Shown here: positions 34,765 to 46,010 of the stretch, in pieces | Layout: each line of letters starts with the position of its first letter | Position numbering within the stretch: position 1 is the first letter of the stretch | From: Cercospora beticola | Taxonomy: Eukaryota; Ascomycota; Dothideomycetes; Mycosphaerellales; Mycosphaerellaceae | Assembly: GCF_033473495.1 (NCBI RefSeq) | Contig: NC_088939.1 | Coordinates: 2,232,001 to 2,296,000, forward strand | Direction: 5' to 3' | Length of the DNA stretch: 64,000 bases | Notes under the pieces: model-generated | Database searches by the model: none | Told to the model about the DNA's origin: nothing | What the model saw: only the letters and a program-made list of their open reading frames with translations | Made by a program: the position numbers and the translations under genes

Positions 34765-35877
34765 TGTTGCTGAGGTGCTACGAGCTGTTGGTTATGCTGC
34801 TGCAGTAGTCGAGAAAGCGCAGGAAAAGGCGCAGGTATGCAAAGGGACGGAGGATTTGATATATACTTGGCCTGATGTGTAGCTTCTTACGTTTCTCTGG
34901 CCAGGGCACAGAGCATCGCCTAATGTCGTGGAAGTGCTTCAGGTCCGAAGCCTGTCGTCGCATTTCCCAGGGATGCCGAAGCATCAGCTTCTCTCTTGCC
35001 CGCCTGATTGGCTGCGGCTGCCCATGTTCGGCTGGGGGAGCCGATGCTATTTTGGCGTCGACTTCTTTCTGCACAACGGCCGCTGCGAGAACGAGGACGA
35101 ACTGTCGTTCACATGCACTGCTGCTGCAACATGTCGTCCGCCTCGGTGCCGAAGAGGAAATACCAACATTGTGCCAGGTGGTTACTGATGCTTTTCGGCA
35201 AGACAGACCTTCAACACCTTCCGTCCGACGTCACCGGCCAGACAGCACCTCTTCCAATCCGTTTCTGTCATGATGCTTAGCCTCGCCAGAACCTGACGGT
35301 CATGGAGCATCTGCTGTAGCGGTGTAGGTCGTGAGCTAATGGCCGTCGAAGCCAGAGGTTCAGCCGATACACGAAAATATTCGCAGTTCAATCTGGTCTC
35401 AAACTTTGCTCAGAACGGACGTATTGTTCAGCACCACATCACATGGTCCAGATATCAAGAGCGCCAGAAAGGCTACGTTGGGAAGCTGCTGAGTTTCAGA
35501 GAACCATATCCCACATGGCAGGTCAAGAGTACGAAAGCGCACTAGTTAGGCCCAACACAATGGGCCGCATTGAGCCTCAAGATCAAGTCTACGCCCTATG
35601 CTACATTTCTTGCTGAAGACTCACGTGTTCGTGACACAACGAGCATAGCTTTCATCTTCGGAGAATTACACGCTTACAGCAAATGATTGCCATTGGACCT
35701 ACCAAATGGAGCTTGAGATAAGCTCTCCACATTTGGACCTTAGATCCTGCAGTGACACGCCCTTCGCATTGACCAAGTCGAAGGACATCACCGCACACGA
35801 AGAAGATAATTTCCTGCGTGTGTTCGACTTTTCAGCGCTGCAAGTATCATTGAAATTTTCGATTGGACTCGATCACG
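34765..35877. other. Intergenic 1.1-kb stretch
   Basis: Divergent promoters of the DUF2231 gene (minus) and the hydroxyacid oxidase (plus). A GATATATAC box lies near 34857-34865, about 95 bp before the DUF2231 start. No further gene supported. Confidence 0.45.
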
Positions 35878-37228
35878 ATGGCAGGACTACCAGTGCCTGT
35901 GCCAGCCCCAGCAAAAGAAACAATACTTTGCATTCCTGATCTTCAAGAAGCAGGAAGCAAGAAGCTAGACCCCAGCGTCAGAGGTATGCCGCCTTCGAGA
36001 GGCCGGTAGTGGATACTGATCACGATCGCAGGATTCTACAATAGCGGTTCAACAGATCAAGTCACCATTGCAGAGAATAATTCCGCTTACAACAAGTACC
36101 GCGTCCGCCCACGGGTCCTCGTCGATGTCTCCAAAGCAGACACATCGACCACATGCCTCGGTCGAAAGATCGCGTTCCCACTATGCGTCTCGCCCGCTGG
36201 AGTCCAAGGCGCAGCTCATCCAGACGGAGAGCTTGCGACATCACGAGCATGTGCCAAGAAGGGTGTGAATATGGGCATCAGCTCCTTTTCAAACTTCTCG
36301 ACACATGATGTTCGCTCAGCTGGTCTTGCAATCGATAGCGGTATCGCCCACGCACAGCAACTGTACACCATGCTGGACCGCAAGCTTCAGCTTCAGATCA
36401 TACGCGAAGCGGAGAAGCAGGGCTGTAAAGCAATATTGTTGACGGCAGACAGTCCCGTGCTCGGTGTTCGCTACCATGAATGGAGGACTGATTTTCGCGT
36501 TCCGAACCATCTGGACTTTCCCATCATTGGCTGGAAGAAGGAGGATGTTGCGAATAGGACACATGATGATGGATTCATGGGGTTCAACGATTCGGCTCAC
36601 AATTGGGTAAGCGATCCGATCAGCTGAGTGACAAGACTGGCGTACTAATGGCATTGCAGGCACGAGAAATTCCTTGGCTTCGCAGTGTCACCAAGATGGA
36701 AATATGGATCAAAGGTGTACTGACGGCGGAAGACACGCTCAAAGCGGTTGAAATGGGCTGTGACGGGGTGCTTGTGAGTCGATCGCTGGCCCAACTTGGC
36801 TTGTTCCATACTAATTCGCCTACAGGTCTCGAACCATGGCGGTCGCCAATTAGATGGCGTCCCAGCAACCATCGATGCGTTACCCGAATGTGTTGAGGCC
36901 GCAGCCGGACGCATCCCTGTACACATTGACGGTGGTGTTCGAAGCGGGACAGACATCTTTAAAGCTTTGGCTCTAGGCGCAGAATGTGTTTGGGTTGGCA
37001 GGCCGATGCTCTGGGGACTAGCGGTAAGTACAACGCATGCTACGATGCTGAGACTTGTGCTGACACTTTCGTTAGTACGATGGCCAGAAAGGCGTCGAGC
37101 TCATGCTCGACATCCTACACACAGAGTTCAAACGTTGCATGCAACTTGCCGGGTGCAATACTGTCAAAGATATCACGAGGGCTTCACTCGGTGTGGTGAG
37201 GAAAGATGGCCCATTGGCTCGACTTTGA
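35878..37228 (+). CDS. FMN-dependent 2-hydroxyacid oxidase (glycolate/lactate oxidase family), peroxisomal
   Basis: Exons 35878..35983, 36032..36606, 36660..36773, 36826..37023, 37076..37228; 1146 nt, 381 aa. All introns are 48-53 nt and in frame. Family blocks in order: FYNSGS...[34 protein letters not shown], the FMN strand QLYTML and [12 protein letters not shown], active Lys in [11 protein letters not shown], catalytic His/Arg block [10 protein letters not shown], and phosphate-binding [14 protein letters not shown] with GRPMLWGLA. Such enzymes oxidise glycolate, lactate or related 2-hydroxyacids to 2-oxoacids, making hydrogen peroxide when O2 is the acceptor. The C-terminus -ARL fits a PTS1 peroxisomal signal. 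The substrate (short versus long chain) cannot be told; the N-terminal family Tyr pair is FY here rather than YY. Confidence 0.93.
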
Positions 37229-38243
37229 TGCATTTTATCATGCTGTTCTCTGAGATCTTTGTCCTTTGCGACTAGAGGTCTAGATATGTGCAGGTCACCG
37301 AGGATGACCCGTACAGACAATAAGGAGAGTACTCTTTCGCGACACTTCTAGCTCTCCGCAAGAATTTTACCATATCAGAAGTGCTCCATGCGCCCTCTAA
37401 GTGCTGACTCTACCTGTTCGTGGCTGAGGCCACCCTTTAGAAGCTGATGCGACCTCTTACAAACTGAGACGCCCGCTTGAAAGCTGGTGCGACCTCTTGG
37501 AAGCTGACACGACCGCTTAAGTGCTGACGCGACCTCTTCGGAAATGACTCGACCTCTTGAAGAGGTCGCCTTAGCTTTCAAGCAGTCGCGTCACACCTAG
37601 AGGTCCAACTCCACACGACTCGATTGTATTGTACTCCCAAATATCACCATGCAATACTTGTACATGCTACTATGTGTTCACCAAATATGTGATCTTCATG
37701 CCAAGATGTTTCGTACCAAGCAAGCTACGACGATACACTATCTCCTGGGCCCACGAGTATCGATGTACTCAACGCTCTTCAGGTTTACCCAATTCGAAGC
37801 GAAGGCCCGAAACGCCGGTTCTCAAGTTGAACTCGGGAAGCGTAGTATAGAGGCGCCGATTTGCGTGGTCCAGTTCTCAGACTCTAGAATGCTGATGACT
37901 CTGTCATAAGCTTGTTCACCGACGGGTCGATGGTGCATTGCAGACCATTCCAGTCCTGGTCTCGCTCGTAGACACTCGCTGAACGTACTCGACTTGTCCA
38001 AAAGTGCCACAAATCGTGAGGCTCGTCTTGCGGTCGCCTTTTCATTTCACGCCCTGCTACATATAATTTTCAATATCCCGTGGTGCGATCTCCGAACCAG
38101 AACTCAAGCGGGCACTCCCTAGATTCTTCCTCCCTCTTCCCTCCCCTTCTTCCAGCTTCGGAACTTCGGACAGTGAGCTCTCAAGAACAAGGGGCTTGCT
38201 TCCTCTCCACCCAGTGATTGTCAAACGTTTGACGATGACTCCC
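37229..38243. other. Intergenic stretch with minisatellite
   Basis: Apart from the 20-bp tandem repeat listed separately, no gene is supported. The right-hand end is the 5' flank of the tRNA gene. Confidence 0.5.
37384..37563 (+). repeat. Minisatellite, nine 20-bp units with terminal palindrome
   Basis: Nine successive units of exactly 20 bases starting at 37384, 37404, 37424 and so on to 37544. Rough consensus: CTGACGCGACCTCTTGGAAG, with the middle units (37464-37563) most alike. The last unit runs into its own reverse complement: CGACCTCTTGAAGAGGTCG is a perfect palindrome around 37560, and a weaker inverted copy (CTTTCAAGCAGTCGCG) follows. Period 20 is not a multiple of three, so it is not an amino-acid repeat. 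Confidence 0.92.
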
Positions 38244-38316
38244 ACTTCGATGGCGTAATTGGTAACGCACTGGTTTCCGACGCCAGAGATTGCGAGTTCG
38301 AGTCTCGTTCGAGGTA
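38244..38316 (+). tRNA. tRNA-Arg(CCG): tRNA-Arg (anticodon CCG)
   Basis: The 73-nt cloverleaf folds fully: acceptor ACTTCGA (38244-38250) with TCGAGGT (38309-38315, one G-U), D stem GCGT/ACGC, anticodon stem CTGGT/GCCAG with loop TTCCGAC giving anticodon CCG at 38277-38279, variable AGATT, T stem GCGAG/CTCGT with loop TTCGAGT, discriminator A. No intron; CCA is not encoded. It reads the CGG arginine codon. The B box matches GGTTCGA-type only loosely (GAGTTCGAGTC). No clear T-run terminator, but TCTTTTTATTTTT begins 16 nt after the end. Confidence 0.93.
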
Positions 38317-39038
38317 CTTCAATCTTTTTATTTTTGCTGGGCTGTCGTTTAGGAGTTTGCTGGGTGGAGTTCGTGTACAAGCGTTCTCCCACGGTCTTCA
38401 CTCACGGCTACAGCACGTGGCCCGGCTGGCCGGAAAGTGTTCCCTTGTTTGTGAAGGCCCGGGCAAGTGTTTGCCTCCAATGTCTCCGGTAGCAACGCAT
38501 CCATTGCGTCATATTGAAGCCCGATGGTCCTCGCCGCCGGTCATACTATGTATCCGATGCTTGAAAGCCGTTTGGCAACATCGAGTGGTCGTTTTAGTAG
38601 TTGACGTGTTCTTGACTTTTTGACCGATGCACCAAGAAGGCAAAAACGGCTTGTGTCTTTCGGATGCGTCCTCAATGATCGGCTCTCAGCTCATAATCGC
38701 AAAGACGCACATGAAATTGAATCTCCCTAGAAAAGAGAGCAAGAAGCAACAGCGCTTTTGATTCAGTCTGAGCTATAGTAGTAGCTACGTTCTCCATCTA
38801 ACATCATCATACTTAGCATCAGCAGAGCTTCGTGGCGCACACACATCATTCGTGCAGTTCATGATGCTCGTGTCTTCGTGAAGGGGAGTCAGAAGGATGT
38901 CCCGTCTATCCCAGCCTAGTGCCTGCCTGACTGCCAGTAGGACCCAATGCATGCATCGCGAGTAAAAATCAATATCGACCAAAACACCATTTACAAATGC
39001 ATCTCCGATGATTCACCTGCTTTGCGGTATTGCAAAGA
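38317..39038. other. Intergenic region
   Basis: Begins with a T-rich Pol III-type terminator (TCTTTTTATTTTTG, about 38332-38345) after the tRNA. The remainder is the 3' flank of the minus-strand PPxY gene; no gene supported. Confidence 0.5.
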
Positions 39039-39746
39039 TCAGAACCGGTTCAGGTACTGACTGCTGAATCGCCTAATCCTGCTTCTCCTGGACGGACCAG
39101 ATCCAGACCCCTCGTCGTCCGACGTTGGCGAATAGGCTGGAGGGGCTTCACCAGGTGGAATAATACTGTTGTACGCGGGCGGCGCTTCTTCATCGCCAGC
39201 TGCGCGTCTTGTGTGCATTGGCCTTCGTGGTGTATAGACAGTGCCTTCGCTCTCGGCCCGCTCAATCTCCTCGATGTGCCTCGCCCATATGCTGACGAAA
39301 GGTGTTGTACCTCGTGAATTGCTCGTGCCACCAGCCATAGGAGGCGAGGGCGACCTTGTAGGATCCATCGCGCGCTGCTCCTCTCTCCTCGCGTCTTCAG
39401 CCTCCAGCCTCGCCTCTTCTGCTTTGTCGTACGCCACTTCACGATCGATGTCGGTTGATGGTGTACTCGAGCTGCTGGCGCTGCTGTCTCGCCGCTGTCT
39501 GACGAAGTCGGCGATGAATCGTTCCCGTTCTCGCGACTCCATCACCAAGAAGCGCACCCATTCCGACGAGCTCAATTCGTCAGGTTCGATATCGCGCATG
39601 CGGAGTTGACTTGCGGCCAGATGCCGTCGCTGGATCGATGCGGGTCTATTGGTGACGGCTTCCACTTGTAGAACGCCAAATCCTCCATTCCGGATGTGAG
39701 GCGTGTTGTACATGGCCGGCCGGCGCGGTCTGTTCCGAGCAGGCAT
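39039..39746 (-). CDS. Hypothetical charged protein with two PPxY motifs
   Basis: A 235-aa frame starting MPARNRPRRPAMYN; the frame extends upstream to 40127, but that part has untranslated-leader character. Features: basic N-terminus, a Glu/Arg-rich helical region (KAEEARLEAEDARREEQRA, about residues 115-133), Ser/Pro-rich linkers, and two identical-type motifs APPAYNS and APPAYSP near residues 190 and 207. PPxY is the known ligand of WW domains, as in Rsp5/Nedd4 ubiquitin ligase adaptors. The basic tail RRSRIRRFSSQYLNRF may touch membranes or nucleic acid. No catalytic domain or membrane span. The adaptor role is inference. Confidence 0.6.
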   Translation of the reverse strand: MPARNRPRRPAMYNTPHIRNGGFGVLQVEAVTNRPASIQRRHLAASQLRMRDIEPDELSSSEWVRFLVMESRERERFIADFVRQRRDSSASSSSTPSTDIDREVAYDKAEEARLEAEDARREEQRAMDPTRSPSPPMAGGTSNSRGTTPFVSIWARHIEEIERAESEGTVYTPRRPMHTRRAAGDEEAPPAYNSIIPPGEAPPAYSPTSDDEGSGSGPSRRSRIRRFSSQYLNRF

Positions 39747-40207
39747 CGTGACTGTGGAGATGGCGATGGGGCGTCGTTCGTCGGAGTAGAGAAACGTCGA
39801 GTGGTAGCTCTCAGCGAAGGAAGTGAGGCCACGCATCCGAGGAGTCGGGGGCAGATCGTGGGATAATGACTCGGCCGGAGAGTGATGCCTCCCAAGATTC
39901 ACAAGAACACCCAAGACGTGCAGCGATGCCCTTCCAAGACTTCTAAGTGGGACGTGAGGATTGCAGCTGTAGCGCGGCTGGCGACGCACACATGGAGGAG
40001 TGTCGCGTGGTCGGGATTGCGCTAACCGATGTCCAGCAGATATCACCGGATGGAGGTGTAGGAGCACCGTAGACAATTCTCCTAGGCCTCGCGAGGTCAA
40101 TCTGCTCCTGTCCAGCCCTTCGTCCACCTCTTGTCCGTCTACACGGAGTAGATCAACCGGTCATCAGACAACAGACAGAGGCGCGTGCCGAGTCCAGAAG
40201 TCCACGG
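39747..40207. promoter_or_regulatory. Divergent promoter region
   Basis: The 461 bp between the start codons of the PPxY gene (minus) and the small membrane-protein gene (plus). No named element recognised. Confidence 0.35.
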
Positions 40208-40832
40208 ATGGAAGCTGCAGGTACTCCATTACAGCTCGATGAGCACGTCAAATCAGACGTAATTGCTACCCCTCCGTCTCCACCAACGGTCCAGGTATAG
40301 CTACCACTCTTGTCTGCGCTGCTCCGGGTATTGTTCCGTACACGCAGCTTATCGCCAAGCGAGTCGTTCTTGGTGTTCGCGTGGGCATGGTGAGGTGTGG
40401 TCTGACATCCTGGTCCTGCGCTTACAGTTCAGCTGCTTTGGGCGGTCCTCGTCCTCTTCGAAGTGGTCTCGACGCTGTATAAGATGGCGGGTGTAGTGGA
40501 GACTTCGCGCGGAAGTATGATGTAAGCTGAGTTCCCATCTGCGATGTCGCCGCCAGTGGTGGATGGTAGCGTGTCAAAACAAGAATCGTGATGCGGTCCG
40601 CGGAGGCTGCGAACTCAGAAGGCTGGCACTGTTGGCACCCGGGCGTGATATTGTCTTGGCGGCGACATGGGTTTCAACGACATCCTGTCATTGTGCTCTT
40701 TCAGGTAATGCACCCCACGAATCAATACTGGAGGGCGGAGTGATCTCGACGTACTGGAAGTCGGGTGTTCAGCCGTCCTTCCGTGCAGAGAGGATCGCGA
40801 CTGGTGGAGAGCCGATCTTGCCCAGCAACTGA
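40208..40832 (+). CDS. Small single-pass membrane protein, hypothetical (four exons)
   Basis: No long frame exists, but four exons splice in phase: 40208..40294, 40348..40389, 40433..40521, 40619..40832; 432 nt, 143 aa. It starts MEAAGTPLQLDEHVKSDVI, has a Pro-rich linker (TPPSPPTVQ), a hydrophobic helix spanning the exon 2/3 join (VGM-LLWAVLVLFEVVSTLY, about residues 40-60), and a Gly/Ser C-terminal half ending GGEPILPSN. Acceptors used: ACACGCAG, CAGTTCAG, AACTCAG. The 43-nt second intron is near the lower limit. The family is unknown; the model is supported by open phase across three joins and by protein-like composition. Confidence 0.5.
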
Positions 40833-41479
40833 TGAGCGATTTTTCAAGTTCGGCAGCTACAACTTGTGTCTGATCAACAAACTATGCTACAAGCTCGATC
40901 TACAGTTTGTCATACAGAGGTATATTTGGGAGGCTCAAAATCCCTCGCGAGTGTCCCATTCCCATCCGGCTACAAGATCTCGTTCGGCGGCCCTGCATGT
41001 GGTCTTCCGCAGCAGCCAGCCTATTATCTGACATGCATCTCGGTAGCAGCGCTTCAAAGGTCTAGCCCCAGGTCCTTCGCTTCTCCTTCAAGAAGCACAG
41101 CATATCCTCTCGATTCGGCAACATTTTCGACGTCCCGAAGCGATACTGTACAGCAATAATTGCCCTTCTCAGATTCAGCTCGTGGGTTTCATGAACTGTT
41201 CGGCCCCGAAACATAGATATGGCAAGCGAAGGCGGCGCACACACAACGAGAACGATAAGCAACCTAATACGCCTCAAAAACCGAAACATGAAACGAGAGA
41301 TCAGTTTCCAAAAGAAAAGTTCAATTCTATGTCCTAAAGCCATTTATCCCATAGAAAATCGTGGTCCGTATATCCACGTTCTGTCGTTGTCATTACATCA
41401 ATGTCCAAATCGAGCACATACTGTCCCGCAGCTGCCCAAAGCATCATATCCTCCTAGCTCACGATCGTGTAGTAAGCAC
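40833..41479. other. Convergent intergenic region
   Basis: 3' flanks of the small membrane-protein gene and the subtilisin gene. Frames present (41062-41343 minus, 41219-41680 plus) show no family signal. Confidence 0.5.
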
Positions 41480-42898
41480 TTAGTTGGCAGCACCATTGTA
41501 TGCCAAAAGGTTCACCGAACCATCACCAACATCCTCCAAGATATCCTTCTGAGCCAACTCTTGAATGCGCTCGCACAGCGCGGCAGGGCTCTTCGGTCCC
41601 TCCAAAGCGATCAAGTAAGCAGCAAGGCCAGCAATGTGTGGGGTGGCCATGCTGGTTCCGGAGATGGTGTTCTGTGCTGAAGAGGATCCGATCCATGCGG
41701 AAGTGATGTCCTCGCCTGGGGCAAAGATGTCGAGGGCTTCGCCGAAGTTGGAGAAGTCAGCGCGAGCGTCTTGGAGGTTGGTGGCGCCGACAGTGCAGGC
41801 AGAGGGGGCGGAGGCGGGAGAGCTGTTGGAGGCATCTTCGCCTTCGTTGCCAGCTGCGACAGTGATGAAAGCGCCGGCGTTGGTGGCTTCCTCGATGGCG
41901 TCGTTGGTGGTTTGAGAGAAGGTTCCGCCGAGAGACATGGAGAGGACAGCGCGGTCGAGGTGGCCGTTCTCTGTGGCATGTTGGACAGCCCTGAGTAGAT
42001 TGTGAGTGATCAATCATGGTCAAGATCTTTGCCTGGAAGCAGACCTACCAGTCAATACCACGGAGCACGCCGCTGTTTGATCCACTTCCCTCGGAGTCAA
42101 GAACCTTCACGGCAATGAGGTTGGCTTTCTTGGCCTAGGATAGGGTCAGTCAGGTATTCCTACCATCACTAGAGTGGTTTCACTTACAACTCCATAGGTA
42201 GTTCCCGCTGCGGTCTAGGGAAGACAAGTCAGCAAAGATTCTCGAACTTCCACGAAAGCCTGGCGTGAACTTACTCCCGCACAGTGAGTTCCATGTCCCT
42301 GATCATCCTCTCCCTCAGAGCCCCGAATAAAACTCTCACCAAGAGTCACTCTTCCCTCAAACTCCTCATGCTCGGTATTAATTCCAGTATCAATGATATA
42401 AATAAAAGTATCCTCTCCGGCCGATCGATCGTAAACATAGCTGCTGCCATTTCCAGCATTCGTCTTGTGCGAAATACGGCTCAAACCCCATGGAGCATCC
42501 TCCTGAGTGACAAAAGTCCCATTGCCAGTTCCGTTTCCAGGCAATTGTCGAACGTGGTGAAGTGACTGCCGGACGTGGAGTGGAACGTAGGCGTGCATCA
42601 TGACATCTGGCTCGACGGATTTGATGGCGCCGAGTTCTTGAAGGATGTCCAGGATGGCATCGTCACCATCGAAGTTGAAGCCTTTGACATTTCCGACACT
42701 GTAAGTTCCAGTGGACTGTACGCCGGCAGCGTCGAAGACGGTGGAGAGCACGGTATCGAGAACTTCGTTGTCCTCAATACGAGCGATCCATTTGCCTGGG
42801 ATGGTCTGAGCCGTCTGGCGGCGGTCGATGTGTGGACGAGCAAGTACTGCCGGCAGTACTGCTGGGAGAGTGTAGAGCAGGTTCTTGATAGAAGGCAT
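41480..42898 (-). CDS. Secreted subtilisin-like serine protease (S8A, proteinase K family)
   Basis: Exons 42898..42275, 42214..42188 (27 nt only), 42134..42049, 41990..41480; 1248 nt, 415 aa. Signal peptide MPSIKNLLYTLPAVLPAVLA, then an I9 propeptide (GKWIARIEDNEVLDTVLS to SVEPDVMMHAY) and a mature S8 domain starting near APWGLSRISH. Catalytic triad: Asp in IYIIDTGINTEHEEF, His in GHGTHCAG, Ser in SGTSMATPHIAG; oxyanion Asn in VAAGNEGEDA. Splicing restores [25 protein letters not shown] and GIDW-AVQH, as in proteinase K. It is an extracellular endopeptidase for nutrition or host-protein degradation. Its N-glycosylation sites include NGT in GNGTGNGTF. Intact. Confidence 0.96.
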
Positions 42899-44861
42899 CT
42901 TGTCGCTGTTTCGAATGAATGTGATGTGTCTAAAGTGAGTGTGGGTTATCAAAGAATGAATGACAAGAAACGAGGCGTAGATGCAAAGGAGTGCTGTGGT
43001 GAGTTGATGTTTAGACAATGGAAGACGATAGAGTCCTACTATATACCGAGACGTCCAACATGGCCATTGCTTATCATAATCGCCTATTCTTTCGTGCTTC
43101 ATGTAGCCAAGAGACGCTCTGGTTAGTGGCAATGCACTCGGCGACCAATGCCTATTGCTCGCGAGCTGATTCTAGAGGTATCATGCCATGATGTGCAGCG
43201 CCCGTGAAAGGGGAGAATGTCGTCAGTGTTGATTGCGTGTTTCATCGTATAGAATGGCAGTGGAGCATAGCAATCGGGAGAGTGCTACGAGACCTGAGTG
43301 GAAGCCCACACGGCCAAGGCAAATGAACTTGATCTGCATAGAGCGGCGACTCCGAGTGCGGAGCGACGATGGGTATACTGTCCTGAGTCACGTCGTCGGT
43401 ATTGTAGACTTCTTTGGCCATTCTTCCAGTGTTCTTCGTTGCGCTCGCTGCAGGTTGCATTCGCAGTCTTGGCCGGGAAGTAGATCCCATCCGCATAGTG
43501 CAAGAGCTAAGTCTGCCAAGAGATGTAGTGATAGAACATGGGCCAGTAGGGAGCGTGGACGAGCACTATCTTCGATCGTAAGCATTGACTGGACCATAGA
43601 AGACTGGCTAGCAGACAAGGAGGGTGTCTGTCAAGCACATTTGGTGGAAAGTTGCCGTGTTGCTTGTTCTCTGCGGCTGAAACGCAGCTCATGCTTGGCG
43701 GTGGAGGCGAATAATCAACAGCATGACCAATCAGGAACCAGAAATACGACTTCACTCTGCCGCTCGCTCTGCAAAGCGCTTCGGGCGGGATACTACTGAA
43801 GGTCAGATGCAGGAGAACAGGCGATGCGGAAAGTCCGAAGACCCATAAGACAATTTGTTGGCGTCCACGCGAACCAATTCTATGGGCTGCGAAGCAGCAG
43901 TTGTTGCTGTGAGCGGCGCATTCGTATGTGATTGCACCAGTCTCACCTTTCCTGCTATGCGACGAACGAGCTGCGCAACTGATGTCTATCATCACATAGA
44001 TCGACAATAGCCAGCGAAGGTGCTGAGAGCAACCCAAAAGCTTCACTTTACAGGGTCAGTGGACTTCGTAAGCCAGAACCTGACGCCGGCCTTCGAGGTC
44101 CACGCTGGCAATCCAGCTTGCCAGCGTGGACAAGGCAGTTGGGTGGGTCCTACTTCTCAGTCTCTTGACCAGACGCGAATTGAGCAGCTTTCCATCATCT
44201 GCCTTGAGACATGGAAGCGCTTTGTCACAAGTATCGTTCGTAGTAGCAGACATCTTGCTTGACATCATTGGCGCGTTCGGGACGCGTTCTTAGTCGCTGT
44301 TTATCTCATTTACCCTGCTGCTCTACCTCTTATTGCTTCTACGCTCAATTCTCATGTATCGTCGAGGGTTTCCATGCCGAGTTTGCAGCGTTGGAGACTT
44401 GTACAATCTATGAAAGCGAGGGCATTCGGATGACCAGAGCGTCGCGTATGGCGCAACCGGCTCCAGTCTTGCAGTCGGCGAGCCATTCTCGCATATCCCG
44501 GCATTTGGATGCAGGACAACAGGTTGCCTGCATCAACCCGGTAGTGAGCCGTACCATCGTCTGAGATGGACCATCGCGTGGGATCGTCAAGTTCCACTAT
44601 GAGCAGATAGCACGTTTGCCTCCAAAGTGCAAATCCAGAGATAGTCGGAAGATGACCCCTGGTTGTCGAAGGCAGAGCGTGTGACACAGCGCCGTTCAGG
44701 ATCTTGAACAGCAGAGTAGCGAGATGTCAGTGGAGCGTGCTGAGGATCAGGTCCGTGCTATCAGTCGTGCTCCGCTTCCCGTTGTCTCTCGCCATGGTGT
44801 TTCGTCATTTTGGTGGTGAGGATCCAAGAAGTTGGTCCTCAGCAATAAGTGATTCCCGCTT
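42899..44861. other. Gene-free 2-kb stretch
   Basis: Left part is the promoter of the subtilisin gene; right end is the 3' flank of the SH3 gene. A 179-codon minus-strand frame (43507-44046) begins with GTG and has no family features, so nothing is called. Confidence 0.5.
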
Positions 44862-46010
44862 TCATCGGTTCGTGATGGACAGGTCCTCCGTTGGTGTGAC
44901 AGCGTCGTCGCCACTGATGCCAAAAGGGTCGCCCTCAATAAACTGACCCGTCTCTTCATCCCAACCCTCAATGTCTCTCAACAAGCGGACATATGCCTCT
45001 GGCACCAAGCCTTGGTCTCCGTTATCCTTCTCTGCCACCAGCCAGCCCTGTCCATGGCGGTACGACACCATGATCACCTCTCCTTCTATGAGTCGCAGCT
45101 CATTCTCGTTCTCTGGTTCGAAGCCGTACAGTGCCAGTGATGGACCAGCGAACAGTTCCTCATCCTCGGGACCCATGCTTTCGCGTTGCGGGGAGTTGTG
45201 GTCTGATGGTTCCGCATCCAGCGGAAGGTCCGACTCCAGATCGACGGGTTGTGAGTTGTGGAAGCTGCGGCTGGGGAGCGTTGCGGCGAAGTGGGAGTCT
45301 CGACGTGGCAGACGTTCACCACTATCGGTATATCCTCTGCTCTGTCGCAGCGCGTCTCGTCCTGCTGGATCGTACTGTGACGACTGCGAAGCTTCCTCCG
45401 GTCCCCGACTCCTACCCTGCGATGACCTCCTCCTGCCACGCTCGTAGTTGGGCATATCGTGGAAGGACCTGCTCTTGCGGTGTTTGTTCATCTTGAACGA
45501 TGTCTCGTCGTCGCCCCAATCCTCGCCTGCTGCGCCGAAACTAGTGCTCGGCAATGGTTCCATGTCTTGAACTGGATCGCCATACATGACTCCGTCGCCG
45601 CCCCACGGCCCAGCATGCCACTTGCCGCCAGAGGTGCCGCTCTCCGCACTGTCCGACATTCTGCGACTCGTTTCCCACCCGGCGGGTGTACTTGCGCCAG
45701 ATTCTTCCTCGGGCTGGCCGCCATAGTGCATAGGGTGGTAGGACGGGTAGGCGAAGTCGCGGACCAGCGCGTAGGACAAGCTTGATGAAAAGGCCGGGAA
45801 TGCGGTGGATTGGGGTCGCGATCGATCCGCCAGCGAGTGCTGCGAGCGCTGGGACAGCGACATCCTGTTGGAGGCTTGTGAGGGTCGCCGACGGTCTCGC
45901 TCTGATCGATCGGGGCGTGTCGAGGACATGCTGGGCGACGACGGCTCGGGCTGGGGCGAGAGCACGAAGGATGGCGACAGCGAGGACTGTGCTGCCATGA
46001 CCTGTGCCAT
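44862..46010 (-). CDS. NBP2: SH3-domain adaptor, NBP2/Skb5-like
   Basis: 382 aa from the ATG at 46010 (MAQVMAAQSS; the frame extends three codons to a GTG). Residues 1-285 are disordered, Ser/Arg/Pro-rich, with a conserved-looking island SYALVRDFAYPSYHPMHYG. A single SH3 domain lies at about 291-342: ALYGFEPENENELRLIEGE, HGQGWLVAEK and GLVPEAYVRLL carry the ALYDY, Trp and Pro-binding features. The ELRLIEGE...HGQGWLVAE pattern is that of yeast Nbp2 and fission yeast Skb5, which bring the PP2C phosphatase Ptc1 to the HOG and cell-wall MAPK kinases. A tail of about 40 acidic residues follows. An upstream 5' exon cannot be excluded. Confidence 0.82.
   Translation of the reverse strand: MAQVMAAQSSLSPSFVLSPQPEPSSPSMSSTRPDRSERDRRRPSQASNRMSLSQRSQHSLADRSRPQSTAFPAFSSSLSYALVRDFAYPSYHPMHYGGQPEEESGASTPAGWETSRRMSDSAESGTSGGKWHAGPWGGDGVMYGDPVQDMEPLPSTSFGAAGEDWGDDETSFKMNKHRKSRSFHDMPNYERGRRRSSQGRSRGPEEASQSSQYDPAGRDALRQSRGYTDSGERLPRRDSHFAATLPSRSFHNSQPVDLESDLPLDAEPSDHNSPQRESMGPEDEELFAGPSLALYGFEPENENELRLIEGEVIMVSYRHGQGWLVAEKDNGDQGLVPEAYVRLLRDIEGWDEETGQFIEGDPFGISGDDAVTPTEDLSITNR

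Noticed and set aside
39747..40127. N-terminal extension of the PPxY protein
   Set aside because: Low-quality composition and no conservation signal; the ATG at 39746 gives a more natural start.
40672..40704. Extra 33-nt intron in the small membrane-protein gene
   Set aside because: Too short for a functional fungal intron, and the frame is open through it.
43507..44046. 179-codon minus-strand frame
   Set aside because: Begins at GTG, Cys/Ser-rich chance composition, no splice partners or family motifs.
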